Source of the DNA: Acidobacteria bacterium UBA7540
GTDB taxonomy: Bacteria > Acidobacteriota > Terriglobia > UBA7540
DNA: 18,827 bases
Assembly (NCBI GenBank): GCA_002478145.1
Contig: DLMI01000062.1
Span: 1 to 18,827, forward strand
Direction: 5' to 3'
The notes under the pieces were generated by a model. The model was not told where the DNA came from. It ran no database searches and saw only the letters and a program-made list of their open reading frames with translations. Positions 16,167-18,827 of this stretch are shown here, piece after piece. The translations under genes and the position numbers were made by a program. Within the stretch, counting starts at the first letter, position 1; the number at the start of each line of letters is the position of its first letter.

Positions 16167-16242
16167 CCTGAATCCTGAATCCCGAATCCTGACTCCTATC
16201 GCGTACTATACTAGCCTATTCCCCGCCGCCTGTCAAGAGACA
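16167..16242 (-). repeat. Outer inverted repeat, right arm, with inward-facing promoter
   Basis: On the minus strand, TGTCTCTTGACA (16242-16231), then a spacer and ATAGGCTAGTATAGTA, then TCAGGATTCGGGATTCAGGA, the same order as in 13367-13449. TTGACA (16236-16231) and TAGTAT (16213-16208) are 17 bp apart, giving a promoter reading left. It could drive the guanylate-kinase-like operon, though about 790 bp of leader would be needed. Confidence 0.6.
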
Positions 16243-16416
16243 CAGGGTCCGTTTCGGCCCTGCAGCGACGGAGAGGCGTCTGCCCCAGGGGTCATTCGCG
16301 CCGAGGAGTGGCAGTGGTCGAGTGTGCACGATTACACGGGAGGCTGGAGCGCAACCAACCGGCGCCGAATTTTCAACTTGATTTTTTCGACCGCAATCCT
16401 AAGAATGGTTCAAACA

Positions 16417-16860
16417 ATGAACACCCTGACTGATGGCGCATTAGAGAGGAAGCAGCAGATCAACGTGCGGCGCTCCCTGTCAAAGCTTCTCTCCACGGAC
16501 CTTGACTTTCATCGAGACGCAAGTAATTACGCCAGCCATGCTCTGCATGCCTTTGCGGCGAAGTTCCCGCCACAATTGCCTCGGGTTTTTATCGAGGGAC
16601 TCACCCAAAAGGGCGAAACCGTCATGGACCCCATGATGGGGAGCGGAACCGCGATCGTAGAAGCTTTCCTGTGTGGCAGGCGGGCAGTCGGTTTCGATAT
16701 CGATCCTCTCGCTCTAATGATATGCAGGGTGAAAACACATCCTGTTGACTTGCTGGAAGCGACTTGGGCGGGCAAACGTGTGGTTAGTTCTGCCATCAAG
16801 CTCTTGCAGCGCACCGTGCCTTCGTTCCAGAACAGCTTTGAGAGGAGGAATCCTTCATGA
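16417..16860 (+). pseudogene. DNA methyltransferase, N-terminal SAM-binding part only
   Basis: A 147-residue frame. HALHAFAAKFPPQLPRVFIEGL (41-62) followed by DPMMGSGT (D71-T78, motif I, the DPFxGSGT of DNA amino-methyltransferases) and AVGFDIDPLA (90-99, second acidic SAM contact) match the start of site-specific DNA methyltransferases of the 'HxYPAKFxPQLPR...DPFCGSGTT' type. In those, a catalytic (D/N/S)PPY motif follows 100-200 residues later. Here the frame stops ~50 residues after motif I and no PPY-containing segment exists downstream, so the enzyme is truncated and should be inactive. The first in-frame ATGs are 16405 and 16417. Upstream codons are repeat DNA. The stop overlaps the next ATG (ATGA). 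Confidence 0.65.
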
Positions 16861-17051
16861 AACCCAGCCGCGAGTTCTGGATTGAAGCAACCGACCGGAC
16901 GCATCTTTATTACAAAGTTACAGCGGGATCGACTGAAGAGGCCCTTGCCAAGTTCGAAAACGACGGGGGCGAATACGTTGGGTGCAATGACGAATGTAGC
17001 GAAGAGGTGCAAGCAGTGCTCGAGGACAAGCCTTCCATTGCTTGGAAATAG
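16857..17051 (+). CDS. Small acidic protein of unknown function
   Basis: A 64-residue protein, not recognised. A very good ribosome site, AGAGGAGG (16841-16848), lies 8 bp before its ATG, and the ATG overlaps the methyltransferase stop (ATGA). The sequence begins with beta-strand-like FWIEATDRTHLYYKVTA, then STEEALAKFEN (helix), and an acidic C-terminal half with two Cys (CNDEC). The strand-then-'A-x-S-xEEA' helix pattern recalls small single-domain proteins such as DpnD/PcfM, but the match is weak. The position after a methyltransferase and before two nuclease genes suggests it belongs to the restriction locus. It is convergent with the EVE-domain gene, with an 18-bp gap. Confidence 0.55.
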   Translation: MKPSREFWIEATDRTHLYYKVTAGSTEEALAKFENDGGEYVGCNDECSEEVQAVLEDKPSIAWK

Positions 17052-17069
17052 CAAAGCGGACGTTTCACA

Positions 17070-17918
17070 CTAAAGAATGCCGACGTCCTCCTCCAGTTCC
17101 CTATAAGCCTTTTTCTTGGCATAGAGTTCCTGCATTTTCTTAATTTCAATAAAAGTGATGCGGCCACGGATCTCGTGAAATGTGCCACTGAGCAGAGACT
17201 CCGCCTTGTTCCTGTCAGGCGGGGCGGCAACAAGAAAAATGCGACTATTCCAAAGGTCGTACGCGTGTTTGAGCTTTGCTAGAGCATGGTAAATGTCGCC
17301 GCCTACCTGGATCTCAAATACGTAGGTCGGGACTGACTTTTCGACCCTCCTCCAAACCACGTCCAACCTCGTCTCTTCCATCGGGTATTCTACTTCGGCT
17401 AGAAACTTCTGAATTCTTCCCATCTCTGCTATCTTGGCCTTCAGCTCCTCGTGCAAGCCCGTCACGTCAGCTTTCTCTCCGACCGGTTGTGCAATGAACG
17501 GCTCGAAAGCTTGTAACACGGCATCTCGCGCTTTGTCTTTCAAGGGCTGAAACCCCGCTTGCACGATTGCGCGAAGGGCGTCAATCTCGAGCCTGGAAGT
17601 TTCCCATTGGACGGGTGGGAAGCAAAGCTCGACATCGAATTCGAAGCGCAGCGGCCAGAGAACTTCACCTTTTTGAATCTCCACAGGCCAGAGCGGCTTG
17701 TCCTGTTTGAATTTTGTGCTTACTCTGCCCAGCCCAATGGCGCCGCCAACGGGTCTGTTTACGTAAAACACCAAACCATCGCCCTCGGTGATCCGCTCCC
17801 ACCAGCGCTTTTTCGTGGCCTGCAAACCCCAGACGTTTCCATTCTCGAAGGCGACCTGCCAGTGTTCCGGGCTTCCAACTACTAACCAATATTGCGACGC
17901 TGGACCTTCCTTCTTCAC
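17070..17918 (-). CDS. EVE-domain protein fused to a PD-(D/E)XK nuclease-like domain
   Basis: A 282-residue protein. Residues ~8-125 are an EVE (PUA-like) domain: YWLVVGSPEHW (10-20), NVWGLQATKKRWWERITEGD (28-47), LVFYV, GAIGLGRV, PLWPVE and WPLRFEF. EVE domains read modified bases such as methylated cytosine derivatives in nucleic acid. After a helical linker (126-175), a second domain has RLDVVW (D186) and YVFEIQ (E202, Q204), then HALAKLKHAYDLWNSRIFLVAAP. This is the D-x(n)-E-x-K plan with Gln in place of Lys and a typical following helix and strand. I infer a modification-dependent nuclease or a modification sensor in a defence locus. The ATG at 17918 is the natural start; the next gene's ATG (17961) is divergent, 42 bp away. 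Confidence 0.72.
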   Translation of the reverse strand: MKKEGPASQYWLVVGSPEHWQVAFENGNVWGLQATKKRWWERITEGDGLVFYVNRPVGGAIGLGRVSTKFKQDKPLWPVEIQKGEVLWPLRFEFDVELCFPPVQWETSRLEIDALRAIVQAGFQPLKDKARDAVLQAFEPFIAQPVGEKADVTGLHEELKAKIAEMGRIQKFLAEVEYPMEETRLDVVWRRVEKSVPTYVFEIQVGGDIYHALAKLKHAYDLWNSRIFLVAAPPDRNKAESLLSGTFHEIRGRITFIEIKKMQELYAKKKAYRELEEDVGIL

Positions 17919-17960
17919 GGATCAACCTCCAACGACATGCTGAATAGAACAGGTCCTGCA

Positions 17961-18056
17961 ATGGAAAACGCGACGCAGCATTATGCCACACTTTTGGACA
18001 AATCGGCGCGGCTTGGTCTGGAATCTACCAAGCATTGCTTTGGTACGAGCCAGTAA
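17961..18056 (+). pseudogene. Probable 5' end of the endonuclease gene, out of frame
   Basis: ATG at 17961 opens a frame reading MENATQHYATLLDKSARLG that closes at TAA 18054-18056. It overlaps, in another frame, the sequence WSGIYQALLWYEPVTTIPGR that leads directly into the endonuclease frame. The latter has no ATG of its own upstream, only a TAG at 17945-17947 followed by an open frame. A one-step frame change near 18010-18020 would join the two into one protein with a normal start. This may be a real inactivating indel, a sequencing error, or a recoding site. Confidence 0.5.
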
Positions 18057-18739
18057 CCACCATTCCAGGGCGTGGCGAATTGCCACACATTATTGACGCG
18101 AACCGGCTAACCCAATGTCTATCCGCTAAGGGCGAACTCAGGGTTTGGCAGGCTCGCGCCGTGGCAGTTGAAAAATATATGGCCGAGCAGTGGGAAGTGG
18201 ACCCGAGCGGCGTCGCTGGAATGGTCGATAGGCTCATGAAGTTGGGCGCGTACGCTGGCCTCCAACGCCAGAACATCCTTGGTAGTGCTTTCGCGGGACT
18301 CGTAAAGCACGCCTTGGAACTCTTTGGTTCGCAAGACCTCACTTATGAACTGGAAGTCGCTGGAGAAAGGGCTTTTCCCGGCGTCCAGCTTCCGACGCGG
18401 ACAGGAGAGCCATTCATCGACATCCTGGTACGCAAGCAGGGACGAAATCGAGGGATCATCTCAACAAAGTGGTCTATACGTCATGACCGAATCAATGATC
18501 TGACCAGCGAGTGCCGTGCTTACAAGAACGCGGCCCGGTTCACCGACACCCAAATCTTTTATTACGTCGCAACCAACGAATATGATCCTGCTCGCGTCGA
18601 GAAGCCTTTGACTGACAAATGTATCGACGGGGTCGTTCACGTCCACAAGCCATTGGTTGCCGGAGTGAGCGGCCTGGATGGAAGACTTGCCGATCTCCTC
18701 GACCTGTCCGAACTTATTGAAGAATCAAGCCAGTGGTAA
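18035..18739 (+). CDS. Type II restriction endonuclease-like protein
   Basis: The listed frame starts at TTG 18035 (234 codons), and the true N-terminus is probably the out-of-frame piece beginning at 17961. Residues ~46-98 are helical (VEKYMAEQWEVDP, RQNILGSAFAGLVKHALELF). The catalytic part is likely PFIDILVRK (D129) followed by GIISTKWSIRHDR (140-152, K145), a D-x(n)-SxK arrangement. A similar 'S-K-x-S-I-R-x-R' segment occurs in BsaWI-type type II endonucleases, recalled rather than searched. A strand/helix pattern follows (AYKNAARF, QIFYYVATNEYDP, IDGVVHVHKPLV). The methyltransferase remnant and EVE-nuclease next to it support a restriction-modification origin. Recognition sequence unknown; activity doubtful given the apparent frameshift. 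Confidence 0.6.
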   Translation: MLWYEPVTTIPGRGELPHIIDANRLTQCLSAKGELRVWQARAVAVEKYMAEQWEVDPSGVAGMVDRLMKLGAYAGLQRQNILGSAFAGLVKHALELFGSQDLTYELEVAGERAFPGVQLPTRTGEPFIDILVRKQGRNRGIISTKWSIRHDRINDLTSECRAYKNAARFTDTQIFYYVATNEYDPARVEKPLTDKCIDGVVHVHKPLVAGVSGLDGRLADLLDLSELIEESSQW

Positions 18740-18827
18740 GCGGGCGGGTGCCGAATACATGCCGCTGTCTGCCGTTTGTGCGATCGGTCAACGCCGAGCC
18801 GGGGCCCTGCGGATTCCGGGGCAAGGT
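18740..18827. other. Right edge, no gene
   Basis: The last 88 bp after the endonuclease stop show no ORF or repeat that I can support. Confidence 0.3.

Noticed and set aside
16042..16416. N-terminal extension of the methyltransferase frame
   Set aside because: These codons are translated tandem repeat (SLFPVPCSLFP-like) and promoter-repeat DNA, not protein.

Overview
The window looks like a chromosomal segment of an Acidobacteriota-type bacterium. It is moderately GC-rich. Its centre holds a PadR regulator followed by two very large ABC permeases with the N-terminal cap typical of the 'acidobacterial duplicated orphan permease' (ADOP) type, and no ATPase gene is adjacent. No rRNA, tRNA or CRISPR array was recognised.

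Left part (1-3750): a minus-strand integral-membrane glycosyltransferase of the GT39/ArnT type is divergent from a plus-strand PLP aminotransferase of the HisC type. The aminotransferase carries a twin-arginine export signal. The two share a 416-bp intergenic region.

Island 1 (about 3780-7095): two ~232-bp direct repeats (~95% identical, no indels) bracket a minus-strand, overlapping two-gene module. It encodes an AbiEi-like antitoxin/regulator with a nuclease-like N-terminus and an AbiEii-like nucleotidyltransferase. Its promoter has a perfect TATAAT in the centre of an inverted repeat, which suggests autoregulation. Decayed DNA between the left repeat and the module includes a fragment resembling PRTRC protein C.

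Permease block (7140-13131): padR starts at a promoter with a 14-bp-arm palindromic operator running into the start codon. It is followed 4 bp later by ADOP permease 1 and then by permease 2. Permease 2 is preceded by a relic of the padR 3' end, so it arose from a tandem duplication that began inside padR. A broken HExxH-protein fragment follows at 13173-13310.

Island 2 (13367-16242): this is the most unusual structure. Two layers of inverted repeats enclose a minus-strand operon for a guanylate-kinase-like protein and a SagB-type nitroreductase. The inner arms each carry three ~25-bp sites with identical 51/41-bp spacing on both sides, as in transposon ends, but no transposase lies between them. 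The outer arms each carry an inward-facing TTGACA-N17-TAGTRT promoter. Much of the remaining DNA is low-complexity, repeat-like sequence.

Island 3 (16400-18740): a degraded restriction-modification/defence locus. It contains a DNA methyltransferase truncated after its SAM-binding motif, a small translationally coupled ORF, a minus-strand EVE-domain/PD-(D/E)XK fusion, and a restriction-endonuclease-like gene with an apparent frameshift near its start.

The right half of the window and the 3.8-7.1 kb segment are therefore accessory, defence-rich DNA. The GT39, aminotransferase and permease genes are likely the resident background.
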